From: Enterococcus devriesei
Lineage (GTDB): Bacteria > Bacillota > Bacilli > Lactobacillales > Enterococcaceae
Length of the DNA stretch: 64,000 nt
Assembly (NCBI RefSeq): GCF_001885905.1
Contig: NZ_JXKM01000003.1
Coordinates: 241,007 to 305,006, forward strand
Reading direction: 5' to 3'
The position numbers and the translations under genes were made by a program. Shown here piece after piece: positions 34,922 to 44,587 of this stretch. Positions within the stretch are counted from its first letter, which is position 1; each line of letters begins with the position of its first letter. A model generated the notes under the pieces. The model was given only the letters and a program-made list of their open reading frames with translations. It did not search any database and was not told where the DNA came from.

Positions 34922-35326
34922 ATGGTCACTTATCAAAATCTTCAAACCGATTTATTGCAAGCGCTTGATTTACACATTGATATTTTAAAGGAAGTCGAGG
35001 ATATCGAAACGGAACAGCTGCCGGCCTTTCTTTTTATGATGCGCAGTTTAGGCTTCATGCTGGATCGAGCACCTTTAGTTTTGGCCAGCAATGACGACGA
35101 AGAAATGTATTATATGATGTTCCAATATTATAGTTTATTAACTGAATTAAAATTCAATTTAGCGATGAATTTTCCTTACGCCCGCTGGCAAGACGAACCG
35201 CTTTTAGAAAAAGTAAATGCCTTCCCGGAAACGTACGAAGCAGAAATGAAAGCTTGGTGGGAAGACAAAACGGGTCTCGTAGTCGAAGAAACCAAACAGA
35301 CGATCGAACAAGTAAGAGATTTTTAA
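34922..35326 (+). CDS. Conserved hypothetical protein, 134 aa
   Basis: Not recognised. A soluble, acidic, all-helical protein (LLQALDLHIDILKEVEDIETEQLPAFLFMMRS, then EEMYYMMFQYYSLLTELKFNLAMNFPYARWQDEPLL). The ATG at 34922 is 8 nt after GGAGG; earlier in-frame ATGs overlap the ribosome site. It precedes the LOG-family gene by 41 nt on the same strand and is probably co-transcribed with it. The promoter likely lies in the 70-bp gap to the divergent phosphoesterase gene (a TATAAT box at 34889-34894 can be seen). Confidence 0.72.
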   Translation: MVTYQNLQTDLLQALDLHIDILKEVEDIETEQLPAFLFMMRSLGFMLDRAPLVLASNDDEEMYYMMFQYYSLLTELKFNLAMNFPYARWQDEPLLEKVNAFPETYEAEMKAWWEDKTGLVVEETKQTIEQVRDF

Positions 35327-35367
35327 ACCGTGGCTTCATACGAATAAACGAATCAGGAGGCAAGTCT

Positions 35368-35913
35368 ATGCGAATCGCGGTTTATTGCGGTGCACACTTA
35401 GGACTCGATCCCGCCTATCAAGAAGCCGCCGAGAAACTAGGTCGATGGATCGTTGAACAAGACCATGAATTAATTTATGGCGGTGGAAAACTTGGATTGA
35501 TGGGTGTCGTGGCGGATCAAGTATTAGCCTCCGGTGGAAAAGTTACCGGTGTCATGCCGGAGTTTTTAGCCCAACCAGAACGGGTCCACACCGACTTGAC
35601 TAGGTTGATCTCGGTAAATGATTTAGATGAACGAAAAAAAGCAATCATGGAAAACGCTGATGTGTGTATCGCTTTGCCAGGTGGGATAGGCACATTAGAA
35701 GAAATCATTGAAGCTTATTCCTGGGCCCGTGTTGGCCAAAATAATCGCCCCTGTATCTTCTATGATGCCCACGATTATTATCAGCTATTGCGAGCTTTTT
35801 TTGATCAGATGGTCACTCAAAAATTTCTTTCTGAAGCCGACCGGCAATTAGTTTTATTCAGCCCTTCCTTAACAGAGATGGAACTATTTATTCAACAGTA
35901 TTACGCTAAGTGA
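35368..35913 (+). CDS. LOG family protein (nucleoside 5'-monophosphate phosphoribohydrolase-like)
   Basis: 181-aa Rossmann-fold protein with the LOG signature PGGIGTLEEIIEAYSWARVGQNN (PGGxGTxxE) near residue 95 and the nucleotide loop YGGGKLGLMGVVAD near 40. Plant LOG enzymes release cytokinin bases from nucleoside monophosphates; bacterial ones hydrolyse AMP-like substrates, and their role in Firmicutes is unclear. ATG 35368 follows AGGAGG by 7 nt; the upstream frame into the previous gene has no ribosome site. A bidirectional terminator follows. Confidence 0.88.
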   Translation: MRIAVYCGAHLGLDPAYQEAAEKLGRWIVEQDHELIYGGGKLGLMGVVADQVLASGGKVTGVMPEFLAQPERVHTDLTRLISVNDLDERKKAIMENADVCIALPGGIGTLEEIIEAYSWARVGQNNRPCIFYDAHDYYQLLRAFFDQMVTQKFLSEADRQLVLFSPSLTEMELFIQQYYAK

Positions 35914-35940
35914 CATACGCTGGTGACAAATCGTTTTATA

Positions 35941-35980
35941 AAAAAAGGACCTGTGACGCAATTCGTCATAGGTCCTTTTT
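35941..35980. terminator. Bidirectional terminator between the LOG gene and gshF
   Basis: Stem AAAAAGGACCTGTGACG / CGTCATAGGTCCTTTTT with a 5-nt loop and A/T runs on both flanks. Confidence 0.88.
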
Positions 35981-35985
35981 CATGC

Positions 35986-38247
35986 TTAGATGGTCATCTC
36001 CGGATATAAAAAGCGCAGTACATCCAAGGTTAGCCGTCGACTCTTGCCGGCATAAGGGTAAATATGCATATGCATCATCGGATTGAAGTTGGCTTCAATA
36101 ATGCCATAATCTGCTTTTGTTTCATAAGGCTTATGGATGTCTGGAATAATCAAATCGATCCCACTGATTGCGGCTCCTAGAGAGGCTACCGCGTCGATCG
36201 CTAATTGCTTATAGCTTTCGTGGGTCTCGTCAGTCACGTCGATCGAGTCGCCTCCTGTCGATACATTGGAATTTTCTCGCAAGAAAACTTGCTGGCCTTT
36301 TTCAGGGACACTATCGATTTGCAAGCCTTGGCCTTTCAGCATCAATTTCTCGATCTCACCTAATTGGATTTTTTCCAATGGCGAGCGATGATTATTTCCT
36401 CGCAACGGATCGGCATTTTTTTCAGCAACTAAGGATTCGATCGTCCGTTGGCCATCCCCAATGACATTAGCGGGAATCCGCAATAAAACGGCTTGGACCT
36501 TTTGATCAATCACAAAGAAGCGATATTCCGTTCCCGGCATAAATTCTTCAATGATCACTTCGCTGTCCTCACCAAAAGCCAGTGTCAAACCCGCATTAAA
36601 ATCATTGATTGAGGTCGTGCCTTTAAAAATCGTGATCCCTAAGCCGAAATTAGTTGATTTTGGTTTGATCACGAAAGCCTTCTGAGCAAAGCGTGGATAG
36701 GCCTTTTTGGCCGTCTCGATTGAGCCAAAGGTCTCCCCTTCAGGTACGCGGAAGCCAGCTCGGGCAAGGACCGTCTTTGTAACTGTTTTATTCGCCATTA
36801 ACAATGGCGCGATGTAGGTATCTTTACTGGTCATGTTGCCGTTTTTGACTAATTCTTGGTGGGCACCATGTTGCAACTTGACGAATTGATCTTGACGATC
36901 CAATACCTCCGTCTCGATCCCTTTTTGAATCGCGTCGAACAATAAGTTTTGAGTAGACAGTTCCATTTCTTGGAAACCGGCTAGTTGATACGGATGAGCG
37001 TGAGCTTGATCATAAAATTTACGACCCAATTTCGTCGCCACTACTGCTTGTCCCTCTGCTTCATCCAACGCTAAAATCTTAGCAGCCAACGTTTCTTCCG
37101 GATGTTCTAACCAAGCCTGATACGATTTCACTAACTCTTTTCCGGCTAGATCCAACTCATCGATCATTTCTAGCATTTCAGCAAAAATCTCTTGGCCTTC
37201 TGCCAGATAAGCAGTCGGTTCTGCTGGATGTTCTAAGGAAACAGCATCGCTAATTCGATTGCCTTCTGCTACCCACTCATCGGCGGATAATTTTTCTTCT
37301 GTCCAAAGTAAGTACAGCATGAATAAATGAATGAATTCGATCTCGTCGGCATCGATCCCCACACGATCAAAAGGATTCAAGTCGATGTTTCGCAGTTCGA
37401 CATAACGAATACCGGTATGGAATAGATCGGCGACTTTTTTCCCGCCACGCATTCGAATCGGCGCGTAAAATTCTTTTTCCTCCGACAAACGTCCTTGGGC
37501 GACATTTTCTGCTAGATCCTCACTATAGCGCGTCAAGGATTCATAAGAAACCTGCACATCCGGCTTATTGACATAGCCGTAGTGACTTGTCCGAATACTG
37601 CGGACCGGTTCTTTAGGACGATCTTCCTCATCAAAGTAACGCTCCTCACTCAATGGGCTAGCCCCAAATAAATACGTCAGCAGCCAACGATAACGTAAAA
37701 AATTCCGTGCGATCTTCATATATAAACGAGTTTTGAATGTTTCTAACGATGTTTCTTCTGCTTGAGCCAAAAATAATTGATGGACTAAATCCAAGCCATA
37801 CTCAAAATTGAAATGAATCCCGCTGACCATTTGCTTCCGCTTGCCGTATTCACGAGCTAAGTAACGACGATACAATACATCCGCATGACGTTCGAGCTTA
37901 GCGATTTGAATATCTTCTTCTTTTTCGGGTAAAGCTGGTGGCATCGAGAATGGCCACATCATTTCATCCTCATTCATACTGCGCTGGGCCACATCATGAA
38001 CAGCTTCTAAATAAGCCAACACTTCATCAACCGATTCCGTCACTGGAGTGATCAATTCTAACTGAGTCTCCGCAAAATCTGTTTGGATATAAGGATGAAA
38101 ACTGCGATCCCCAACATTTTGCGGGTGGTCGGTATGTACTAAATCGCCAGCCAAAGTAACTCGCTGACTTTCTTTTTCAATCCCATAACGTGCTTGCAGC
38201 AAGAAAGGTTGTACCTTCTCTTGTGCCATCATTTTTTTTATATTCAT
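35986..38247 (-). CDS. gshF: Bifunctional glutamate--cysteine ligase/glutathione synthetase
   Basis: Fusion enzyme (GshAB) making glutathione from Glu, Cys and Gly in two ATP-dependent steps; 753 aa, the standard length. The N-terminal half is a gamma-GCS (GIEKESQRV near residue 23, LELITPV, HFNFEYGLD, RYVELRNIDLNPF). The C-terminal half is an ATP-grasp domain (MTSKDTYIAPLLMANK, FVIKPKSTNFGLGITIF, FRFFVIDQKVQAVLLRIPANVIGDG, ANFNPMMHMHIYP). It is monocistronic, flanked by its own terminator. Such fusions are typical of Enterococcus, Streptococcus and Listeria. Confidence 0.96.
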   Translation of the reverse strand: MNIKKMMAQEKVQPFLLQARYGIEKESQRVTLAGDLVHTDHPQNVGDRSFHPYIQTDFAETQLELITPVTESVDEVLAYLEAVHDVAQRSMNEDEMMWPFSMPPALPEKEEDIQIAKLERHADVLYRRYLAREYGKRKQMVSGIHFNFEYGLDLVHQLFLAQAEETSLETFKTRLYMKIARNFLRYRWLLTYLFGASPLSEERYFDEEDRPKEPVRSIRTSHYGYVNKPDVQVSYESLTRYSEDLAENVAQGRLSEEKEFYAPIRMRGGKKVADLFHTGIRYVELRNIDLNPFDRVGIDADEIEFIHLFMLYLLWTEEKLSADEWVAEGNRISDAVSLEHPAEPTAYLAEGQEIFAEMLEMIDELDLAGKELVKSYQAWLEHPEETLAAKILALDEAEGQAVVATKLGRKFYDQAHAHPYQLAGFQEMELSTQNLLFDAIQKGIETEVLDRQDQFVKLQHGAHQELVKNGNMTSKDTYIAPLLMANKTVTKTVLARAGFRVPEGETFGSIETAKKAYPRFAQKAFVIKPKSTNFGLGITIFKGTTSINDFNAGLTLAFGEDSEVIIEEFMPGTEYRFFVIDQKVQAVLLRIPANVIGDGQRTIESLVAEKNADPLRGNNHRSPLEKIQLGEIEKLMLKGQGLQIDSVPEKGQQVFLRENSNVSTGGDSIDVTDETHESYKQLAIDAVASLGAAISGIDLIIPDIHKPYETKADYGIIEANFNPMMHMHIYPYAGKSRRLTLDVLRFLYPEMTI

Positions 38248-38430
38248 TTGTCTAAAGCCCTCCCACGCTACATTATATAGAAAAAAATACGGAAACAGAA
38301 CGGAAATGCTTAGAAAAAAAATTCGCTTTATTTATGAAAATATGATTAAATAAAGATAACAAAAAGATTAATTAAATTATCTAGAAAATAGGCGCTTTCT
38401 TATTATTTAATGGAAGAGGAGGTCATAAGA

Positions 38431-38616
38431 ATGAAAAAAATTGAAAAAGTTGTGGAAGCTGTTCCCGCAACGGAAAGCTCACCAAAAGAATTTATCATGC
38501 TGCAGCCTCACCGTCACCAACAATTTCACTGTGAGGACGTCCATCGTAAAATAAACGTCAACGATCGCCACACTGCTGTCAGTTTACATGTCCCTCCCGG
38601 CTTCAAGAAAAAATAA
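38431..38616 (+). CDS. Small His-rich protein of unknown function, 61 aa
   Basis: Not recognised. A 61-aa protein beginning at ATG 38431, 8 nt after GAGGAGG, and followed at once by a strong terminator; the pairing of strong translation and termination signals supports a real gene. Six His and one Cys fall within residues 26-55 (QPHRHQQFHCEDVHRK, then DRHTAV and LHV), suggesting metal binding. No signal peptide or membrane segment. It is divergent from gshF across 183 bp; a role in thiol or metal stress is only a guess from position. Confidence 0.65.
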   Translation: MKKIEKVVEAVPATESSPKEFIMLQPHRHQQFHCEDVHRKINVNDRHTAVSLHVPPGFKKK

Positions 38617-38618
38617 AT

Positions 38619-38697
38619 AAAAACTGTTGAGCCTTCGTAGCGCCTTTTCCAAAGATTCGAACCTTTGGAGGCGGTAGAATGCTCAACAGTTTTTTTA
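38619..38697. terminator. Long nested hairpin terminator between the small gene and ftsY
   Basis: Outer stem AAAACTGTTGAGC / GCTCAACAGTTTT encloses a second hairpin (CGCCttttCCAAAG / CTTTGGAGGCG); A and T runs on the outside allow termination in both directions. It overlaps the end of ftsY by a few bases. Confidence 0.75.
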
Positions 38698-40143
38698 TTC
38701 TGCTTTCAATAAGCCTTTGAATAGACCTTCTGCGAAATCATTGGGATTAAAGGCTTCTAGATCATTGATTCCTTCGCCTAGACCGACTAATTTCACTGGC
38801 AAGTGCAATTCATTGCGGATTGCTAAGACGATCCCACCTTTGGCTGTGCCGTCCAACTTAGTCAGCACTAAGCCGGTTACGTCTGTTGTTTCTTTAAACT
38901 GACGAGCTTGGACCAAGGCGTTTTGACCGGTAGTGGCATCCACTACCAATAAGACTTCATGAGGAGCCGTAGGAAATTCCCGCTGAATGACCCGTTTGAT
39001 TTTTTCCAACTCGTTCATCAAATTGACTTTGTTTTGCAAACGACCTGCAGTATCAATCAATAAGATATCGTAGTTTTCATTTTTCGCTTTATCCACTGCA
39101 TCAAACACAACTGCCGCGGGATCACCGCCAGCATTGCCACGAACGACTTCCACTCCTGAACGTTGGCCCCAAACGACTAACTGGTCGATTGCCCCTGCTC
39201 GGAAAGTATCGGCTGCTGCCAATAAGACTTTCTTGCCTTCGTTTTTATATTGATTCGCCAATTTTCCGATACTAGTAGTTTTACCAGTACCATTGACGCC
39301 GACAAATAAAATCACACTTAAACCATCAGATTGCAGATTAATTTGATTGTTTTCATTGACACCTTCTGCTTCATAAATGCCCACTAATTTTTCAATAATG
39401 ACATTTTGAATCTGCGCGGGTTTTTTCGCATTCTTCAATTTCACTTCTTGTCGTAGAGAATCTGTCAATTGGATCGCTGTATCAAAACCGACATCGGCGC
39501 CAATCAAGGTCTCTTCCAGCTCTTCAAAAAAGTCTTCGTCTACTCGACGGAAACGGGCAAACAATTCATTCATTCGCTCGCCAAAAGACTTACGGGTTTT
39601 TTCCAAACCTTTGTCATATTTCGCTTGGACGGTTTCCTCTTGAATAGGTTCTGCTTGAACTGGTTCTGCTTCAGTCAATTCCGTTTCAATCGACTCTGCT
39701 TCAACTGGCTCGGCTGATTCGGTGGGTTCGACTGTTTCAGCAGGAATGATCGTTTCTGTTGGTACTTCCACTTCAGTCTGCTCTGGTTCTGCTTCAGGCC
39801 TTTCCATCGGTACTTCGGCGACTTCCTTCGGCGCTTCCTCAGTAACGGGTGATTCCACTGATTCTGATTCCTCTGGCTCCGTTACTTCCGGTGCTGGCAT
39901 TTCTTGTGCCGGTACATCGATCGTTTCGCTGGCTTCTTCCAGTGCTTCTTCGATGGCTTCCGCACTTTCTTCTGAAATTTCCTCTTTGACAGCCGGCTTT
40001 TCTTCAGTTGTTTCAATCGAACTAGAGTCTGGCACCTCATCAGAAGTAGGGCTGGCTTGATCGTCTAGCTCATCCGTTTTCTTTTCAGGTTCTTCTGTCG
40101 TTTCTCCGGTAAAAGCTTTCTTTATACGGTCGAATAATCCCAT
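38695..40143 (-). CDS. ftsY: Signal recognition particle receptor FtsY
   Basis: SRP receptor GTPase that docks ribosome-SRP complexes at the membrane. The 482-aa protein has a long acidic A domain (about 1-170, rich in Glu, Pro, Val, with TEAEPVQAEPIQEETVQ-type repeats), an N domain (about 175-260) and the G domain with GVNGTGKTTSIGKLA, AADTFRAGAIDQL, LIDTAGR and LTKLDGTAKGG. The acidic A domain is longer than in B. subtilis (329 aa in total) and is the usual membrane-associating part. It starts 1 nt before the HAD gene's stop codon end, in the order smc-HAD-ftsY. Confidence 0.95.
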   Translation of the reverse strand: MGLFDRIKKAFTGETTEEPEKKTDELDDQASPTSDEVPDSSSIETTEEKPAVKEEISEESAEAIEEALEEASETIDVPAQEMPAPEVTEPEESESVESPVTEEAPKEVAEVPMERPEAEPEQTEVEVPTETIIPAETVEPTESAEPVEAESIETELTEAEPVQAEPIQEETVQAKYDKGLEKTRKSFGERMNELFARFRRVDEDFFEELEETLIGADVGFDTAIQLTDSLRQEVKLKNAKKPAQIQNVIIEKLVGIYEAEGVNENNQINLQSDGLSVILFVGVNGTGKTTSIGKLANQYKNEGKKVLLAAADTFRAGAIDQLVVWGQRSGVEVVRGNAGGDPAAVVFDAVDKAKNENYDILLIDTAGRLQNKVNLMNELEKIKRVIQREFPTAPHEVLLVVDATTGQNALVQARQFKETTDVTGLVLTKLDGTAKGGIVLAIRNELHLPVKLVGLGEGINDLEAFNPNDFAEGLFKGLLKAE

Positions 40144-40962
40144 CTAAAACCCTCCTTCATCAAATACAAATTTTTGGATTGCTTGTGCAACACCATCGGC
40201 TTGGTTCGTACCAGTCACAAAGTTAGCAGCTGATTTGACCCCGTCGGTCGCATTTTCCATCGCCACGCCAACACCTGCATAGGTGATCATTGAAAGGTCA
40301 TTGGCTTCGTCGCCTAAGGCCATCATTTCATTGGCCGCGATTCCTAAACGTTCACCTAAAACAGAAAGACCAAATGCTTTCGTCACACCCTTAGGCATAA
40401 ATTCTAATAAATTAGGGCGTGTTTTAAAGATTTCAAACCGTTCGTATTCCTCTGCCGGAATCAAAGCGATCTGCTGATCTAAGTAGTCCACCTCTGTCGC
40501 CGCAACAACTTTATTATATAATGCATTTTCCTCTAAGACTTCGACTGTTTTTGTAACATAGGTCAGTGCTTTATTCATCGTTGGATAAAGCGAGGGACGA
40601 TCAGTTGAAGAAGCTAGTTGGAAGCTCAAGGCATCCGACAACACATCTGTCGGTAAATTCAGTTCCACAAATAATTGATAGATGTGTTTGACATCAGCCA
40701 AATCCATCGCGGTCTTGCCTAAAATTTCACCCGTATTGGTTTGAATCAAGCCACCATTGAAGGTGATGGAATAGTCATCCGCATCCAGCAGATTCAATTC
40801 TGCTAAATAATCTTTGATAGCGATCAACGGACGGCCCGTACAGATCACGATCTTGACTCCTTGTGCCTTCGCTTGAGCCAAGGCAGCTTTATTCGTATCG
40901 GATATTGTTTTTGCATCCGTCAATAGGGTGCCATCTAAATCAATGGCAATTAATTTTATCAT
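40144..40962 (-). CDS. Cof-type HAD-IIB family phosphatase
   Basis: 272-aa HAD hydrolase of the Cof/YidA type. Motif I is IAIDLDGTLLTDAK (Asp nucleophile near residue 8), motif II ICTGRP, and motif IV GDEANDLSMI near residue 215, with a IIB cap between. It likely dephosphorylates sugar phosphates or flavin nucleotides; the substrate is not predictable. The start overlaps the smc stop by four bases (ATGA) and the stop touches ftsY, so it is inserted in the smc-ftsY operon, as commonly seen in enterococci. Confidence 0.9.
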   Translation of the reverse strand: MIKLIAIDLDGTLLTDAKTISDTNKAALAQAKAQGVKIVICTGRPLIAIKDYLAELNLLDADDYSITFNGGLIQTNTGEILGKTAMDLADVKHIYQLFVELNLPTDVLSDALSFQLASSTDRPSLYPTMNKALTYVTKTVEVLEENALYNKVVAATEVDYLDQQIALIPAEEYERFEIFKTRPNLLEFMPKGVTKAFGLSVLGERLGIAANEMMALGDEANDLSMITYAGVGVAMENATDGVKSAANFVTGTNQADGVAQAIQKFVFDEGGF

Positions 40963-43900
40963 GATCGAAGTTCTCCTTCCTTAACTGGAAATTTTCCATC
41001 GTCTTTGACTTCTTCCAGCCGTACCGAAATAATTTTCGAAACGCCCGATTCTTGCATCGTGACGCCGTACAATACATCCGCCGCTTCCATCGTGCCTTTT
41101 CGATGGGTCACCACGATAAATTGTGTGTCATCTTGAAAGGCGCTTAGATAGCGACCAAAGCGGGCCACATTGGCTTCATCCAACGCTGCCTCCACTTCAT
41201 CCAACACACAGAAAGGAACGGGACGGACTTGGATGATTGAAAATAGTAACGCAATCGCCGTTAAGGCTCGTTCACCTCCAGAAAGTAATGACAAGCTTTG
41301 CAGCTTTTTACCCGGCGGTTGGGCTTCGATCTCAATCCCGGTATTTAACAAATCTTCAGGATTCGTCAAAACTAACTCCGCACGGCCGCCGCCAAACATA
41401 TTCGGGAAGACAACTTTGAATTTCTCACGAATCGCTTGGAACGTCTCATAAAAACGACTTTTGACCTCGTCATCCATTTCATCCATCGTTTCAAATAATT
41501 GTTCCTTCGCTGACAGCAAATCATCTCGCTGCGTCGTTAGAAAATCGTAGCGTTCTTCGACTTGCTTGTATTGCTCGATGGCATTCAAGTTCACCGGCCC
41601 TAATTTTTCAATCGCTTGTTTTAAGCGAGCCACTTCTTGCTGAGCAGCTTGTTGATCAATTCCCTCATCGGCTTGGGCCTCAGCTCCTTCAAAGGTCAAG
41701 CTGTATTCCTCTTGCAAGTAAGCCAGCGCATTGTCCAGTTTCAACTCATAGCGGTTTTTCTGGACGTCGGCTTGTGATTGACGTGCCAACAAATTCTTCT
41801 GTTCCCGATTGGCTGCAGTTAACGCACCGTCGGCTTGGTCCACTTTTTGTTGTAAGATTTGACGCGCTTGCTTCCAGTCAACTAATTCTTCTTGTAACTG
41901 CTGGCGAGCAGCGCTTAGTTCAACTAAACGTTGATTCAAGCTTTCTTCCGTCTCTTCATGATCCGAAGAATCGCTAGATAGGGCCAATAATTGATTCTCC
42001 AAACTATGGATCTGACTATCCAGCTCCTGCAGCTGACTTTCAAGATTCAAAGTTTGACGCTCTAAATACATCAAACGTTCTTCCAACACGGCATAGTCCG
42101 CTTGTAAGCGACTCAGCTCAAGGGCGATTTGCTGGCGTTTTTCTTCCAGCTGATCACTTTCTTGATTCAACTGCTGAATTTCCAGGTTGACGTCTGCCTG
42201 CTGCTGTTGCAATGCCGTTTGCTGCATTTCTAAGTCAGCTTTTTGTTTTTGATAATCCGTCAAAAAGCTTTCCAGTTCTTTGGCTTCATAAGAAAACAGC
42301 GCTTGTTCCTTCTCCAGTCGCGCTAGTTCCGACTCAACTCGTTTTTCACCGCTTTGCGCTTCTTGATACGCTAAGCGGGTCTGCTCCCCTTGTGTCCGAA
42401 TTGTTTCTAGCTCTTCATTTTGTTCGGTCACTTTGGTCTGCAGCTGACGAACAAATTGTTCTTTGGCCTGCAGTGCCTGATCAATCTCCGCGGAGCGCTT
42501 GGTCCACTCCGCCAATTCATGACTTTGATTAAATAAATTTCCGCGATTGCCTTGCTTCGTAGCACCGCCGGTCATGGAACCACCGGCGTTCATCACATCC
42601 CCGTCTAGAGACACGACCCTCACTTGATAACGGACTTGGCGAGCCAATTGGTTGGCGCTGTTCAAATCACGAGCGATCACGATCCCGCCTAGCAAATTCT
42701 GCATCACGGGGGCGACGCTTTCCGGAAAAGCAACCAGCTCACTAGCTACCCCTAAAAAGCCATCCGTCTCTTGGATCGCGTGCAAATGATGGAGGGCCAA
42801 ACTCCGCGGTTTAATCGTCGTTAACGGTAAAAAGGTCCCTCGACCACTACGTTGCTGCTTTAAGAAGGTAATTCCTTGACGAGCATCCTTTTCATTTTCG
42901 ACAATGATATGCTGCGCCGCTGCCCCTAAGGCTGTCTCGATCGCTAAGGTGTATTCCTCGGGTACTTGGATCAATTCAGCAACGGCGCCGACGATTCCGC
43001 TTAGTTGTTCTTTATGTTGTAACACGCTGCGGACACCTTGATAAAAGCCGCTGTAATTTTCTTGGATCTCTTGCAGGCTTTTTTGTCGTGCCCGTGCTTG
43101 TTGGACTTGACTCATTAAATCGTACATCAGCTGCTGCTCTTTTTGCAATTGCTGTTGCGTCGCATTTTTTTCTTCGACTAATTGACGATAGGCCCCTTGC
43201 TCTGTTTGTAAGCGAGATTCCAGCTCGATAACAGCCTGCTGCGCGTCAGCTTGTTCTGCTGTCAATGTTTGCAGTTGTTCCCGCAATGCTTCAAAACGAG
43301 TGACACTTTGCTGATTCTTGGCTGTTTCTTGATTGTATTGTCGTTCCAAATACTTCAGCTCATTGCTGACATTGGCCGATTCCTGCATCAATTCAACGTA
43401 ATTCCCCCGCAAATCCTCCAACAATTCTTTCGGCGATTTTTGGTATTTGACACTTTCTTCAGTTAATCGTTGGATTTTTTCATCCAACTCGAGTTTTTCA
43501 GCTTGCTTGCTGACCAACTGTGCTTTGACGGCTTGTAGCTCTTGTTCGCAGCTGACTTTTTTTTGTCGTTGATCCGTCAACGTCCCTTGGTATTCGGCAC
43601 TGGTTTTTTGGGTATTCTTAGAACGTTCACTAAGTAATTCCTTTTGGCCCTCCGCTTGTTTTAAAGCTTCTGATAAATGCAGCAACTGCTGTTGTCCATT
43701 TTCAATTTGTTCATCGAGGGCGCCGCGTTTTTCCCGCAGTTCGCCTAATTGTCCTTCCGTTGCTTGAATAAAATGACCTTTATCCGCTACGGTCTGCGAC
43801 AAATCTTCATAATCGACTTTAGCTGCTTCCCAAGACGCCCGAGTTTGTTTGATCTTAGCGACCGTTAAACTGACATCGGTTATCGTCAATTCTTTTTTTA

Positions 43901-44552
43901 GCGCCAAAAACTCCTTCGCCGCTTCGCTTTGAGCAGCCAAAGGAGTCAGCTGATCTTCTAATTCGTAAATAATATCTTGGACGCGGCTTAAATTGTCCTC
44001 CGTCTCAAACAGCTTTTGTTCCGCTTTACGTTTTCGCTGCTTATATTTCAGTACACCAGCCGCTTCTTCAAAAATCCCCCGGCGGTCTTCCGGCTTACTA
44101 GCAAAGATCGCTTCGACCTTTCCTTGGGAAATAATCGAAAAGGATTCCTTCCCTAAACCTGAATCCATAAATAAATCCTGGATATCTTTTAAACGGCAAG
44201 CTTTTTTATTAATGAAAAAATCGCTCTCGCCCGTTCGGCGATAGCGACGAGTCACACTGACTTCGCTAAATTCCAGCGGCAAATAATGGTCTGTATTGTC
44301 TAAAACCACCGTCACTTCCGCGATATTCAGCTGCTTGCGAGACTCTGAACCGGCAAAAATAATATCCGGCATCTTGCCGCCTCGCAAACTTTTGGCAGAC
44401 TGCTCTCCTAGGACCCAGCGGATTGCTTCGGTGATATTGCTTTTTCCGCTGCCGTTTGGACCGATTACCGCAGTCACACCTTGCTCAAATTCGATCTTCG
44501 TACGATCCGCAAAGGATTTGAAGCCCGCAATCTCAATTCGTTTTAAATACAA
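40959..44552 (-). CDS. smc: Chromosome segregation ATPase SMC
   Basis: 1197-aa condensin ATPase. N-terminal head with GPNGSGKSNI (Walker A, about residue 32), coiled-coil arms broken by a hinge around residues 515-660 (GIVGAVAELIQVPEEY, GGSMTGGATKQGNRG), and C-terminal head with LSGGERALTAIALLFSI (signature, about 1100) and CVLDEVEAALDEANV (Walker B). The coiled-coil is strongly Gln/Glu/Leu-rich. It lies 35 nt downstream of rnc, the conserved rnc-smc-ftsY order, which in Bacillus serves chromosome condensation with ScpAB (not in this window). Confidence 0.96.
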   Translation of the reverse strand: MYLKRIEIAGFKSFADRTKIEFEQGVTAVIGPNGSGKSNITEAIRWVLGEQSAKSLRGGKMPDIIFAGSESRKQLNIAEVTVVLDNTDHYLPLEFSEVSVTRRYRRTGESDFFINKKACRLKDIQDLFMDSGLGKESFSIISQGKVEAIFASKPEDRRGIFEEAAGVLKYKQRKRKAEQKLFETEDNLSRVQDIIYELEDQLTPLAAQSEAAKEFLALKKELTITDVSLTVAKIKQTRASWEAAKVDYEDLSQTVADKGHFIQATEGQLGELREKRGALDEQIENGQQQLLHLSEALKQAEGQKELLSERSKNTQKTSAEYQGTLTDQRQKKVSCEQELQAVKAQLVSKQAEKLELDEKIQRLTEESVKYQKSPKELLEDLRGNYVELMQESANVSNELKYLERQYNQETAKNQQSVTRFEALREQLQTLTAEQADAQQAVIELESRLQTEQGAYRQLVEEKNATQQQLQKEQQLMYDLMSQVQQARARQKSLQEIQENYSGFYQGVRSVLQHKEQLSGIVGAVAELIQVPEEYTLAIETALGAAAQHIIVENEKDARQGITFLKQQRSGRGTFLPLTTIKPRSLALHHLHAIQETDGFLGVASELVAFPESVAPVMQNLLGGIVIARDLNSANQLARQVRYQVRVVSLDGDVMNAGGSMTGGATKQGNRGNLFNQSHELAEWTKRSAEIDQALQAKEQFVRQLQTKVTEQNEELETIRTQGEQTRLAYQEAQSGEKRVESELARLEKEQALFSYEAKELESFLTDYQKQKADLEMQQTALQQQQADVNLEIQQLNQESDQLEEKRQQIALELSRLQADYAVLEERLMYLERQTLNLESQLQELDSQIHSLENQLLALSSDSSDHEETEESLNQRLVELSAARQQLQEELVDWKQARQILQQKVDQADGALTAANREQKNLLARQSQADVQKNRYELKLDNALAYLQEEYSLTFEGAEAQADEGIDQQAAQQEVARLKQAIEKLGPVNLNAIEQYKQVEERYDFLTTQRDDLLSAKEQLFETMDEMDDEVKSRFYETFQAIREKFKVVFPNMFGGGRAELVLTNPEDLLNTGIEIEAQPPGKKLQSLSLLSGGERALTAIALLFSIIQVRPVPFCVLDEVEAALDEANVARFGRYLSAFQDDTQFIVVTHRKGTMEAADVLYGVTMQESGVSKIISVRLEEVKDDGKFPVKEGELRS

Positions 44553-44587
44553 AATGTTCCTCCTAAAATTCCCTTAGGAAATTCCCA

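Noticed and set aside
38649-38668. Sequence resembling a tRNA T-arm (complement of GGTTCGAATC between short arms)
   Set aside because: It lies inside the terminator palindrome; no acceptor, D or anticodon arms surround it, so it is not a tRNA gene or convincing attachment site.
39722-40060. Ser/Gly-rich 112-codon frame opposite ftsY
   Set aside because: It is the antisense of the Glu/Pro-rich acidic domain of FtsY, a composition artefact, with no ribosome site.
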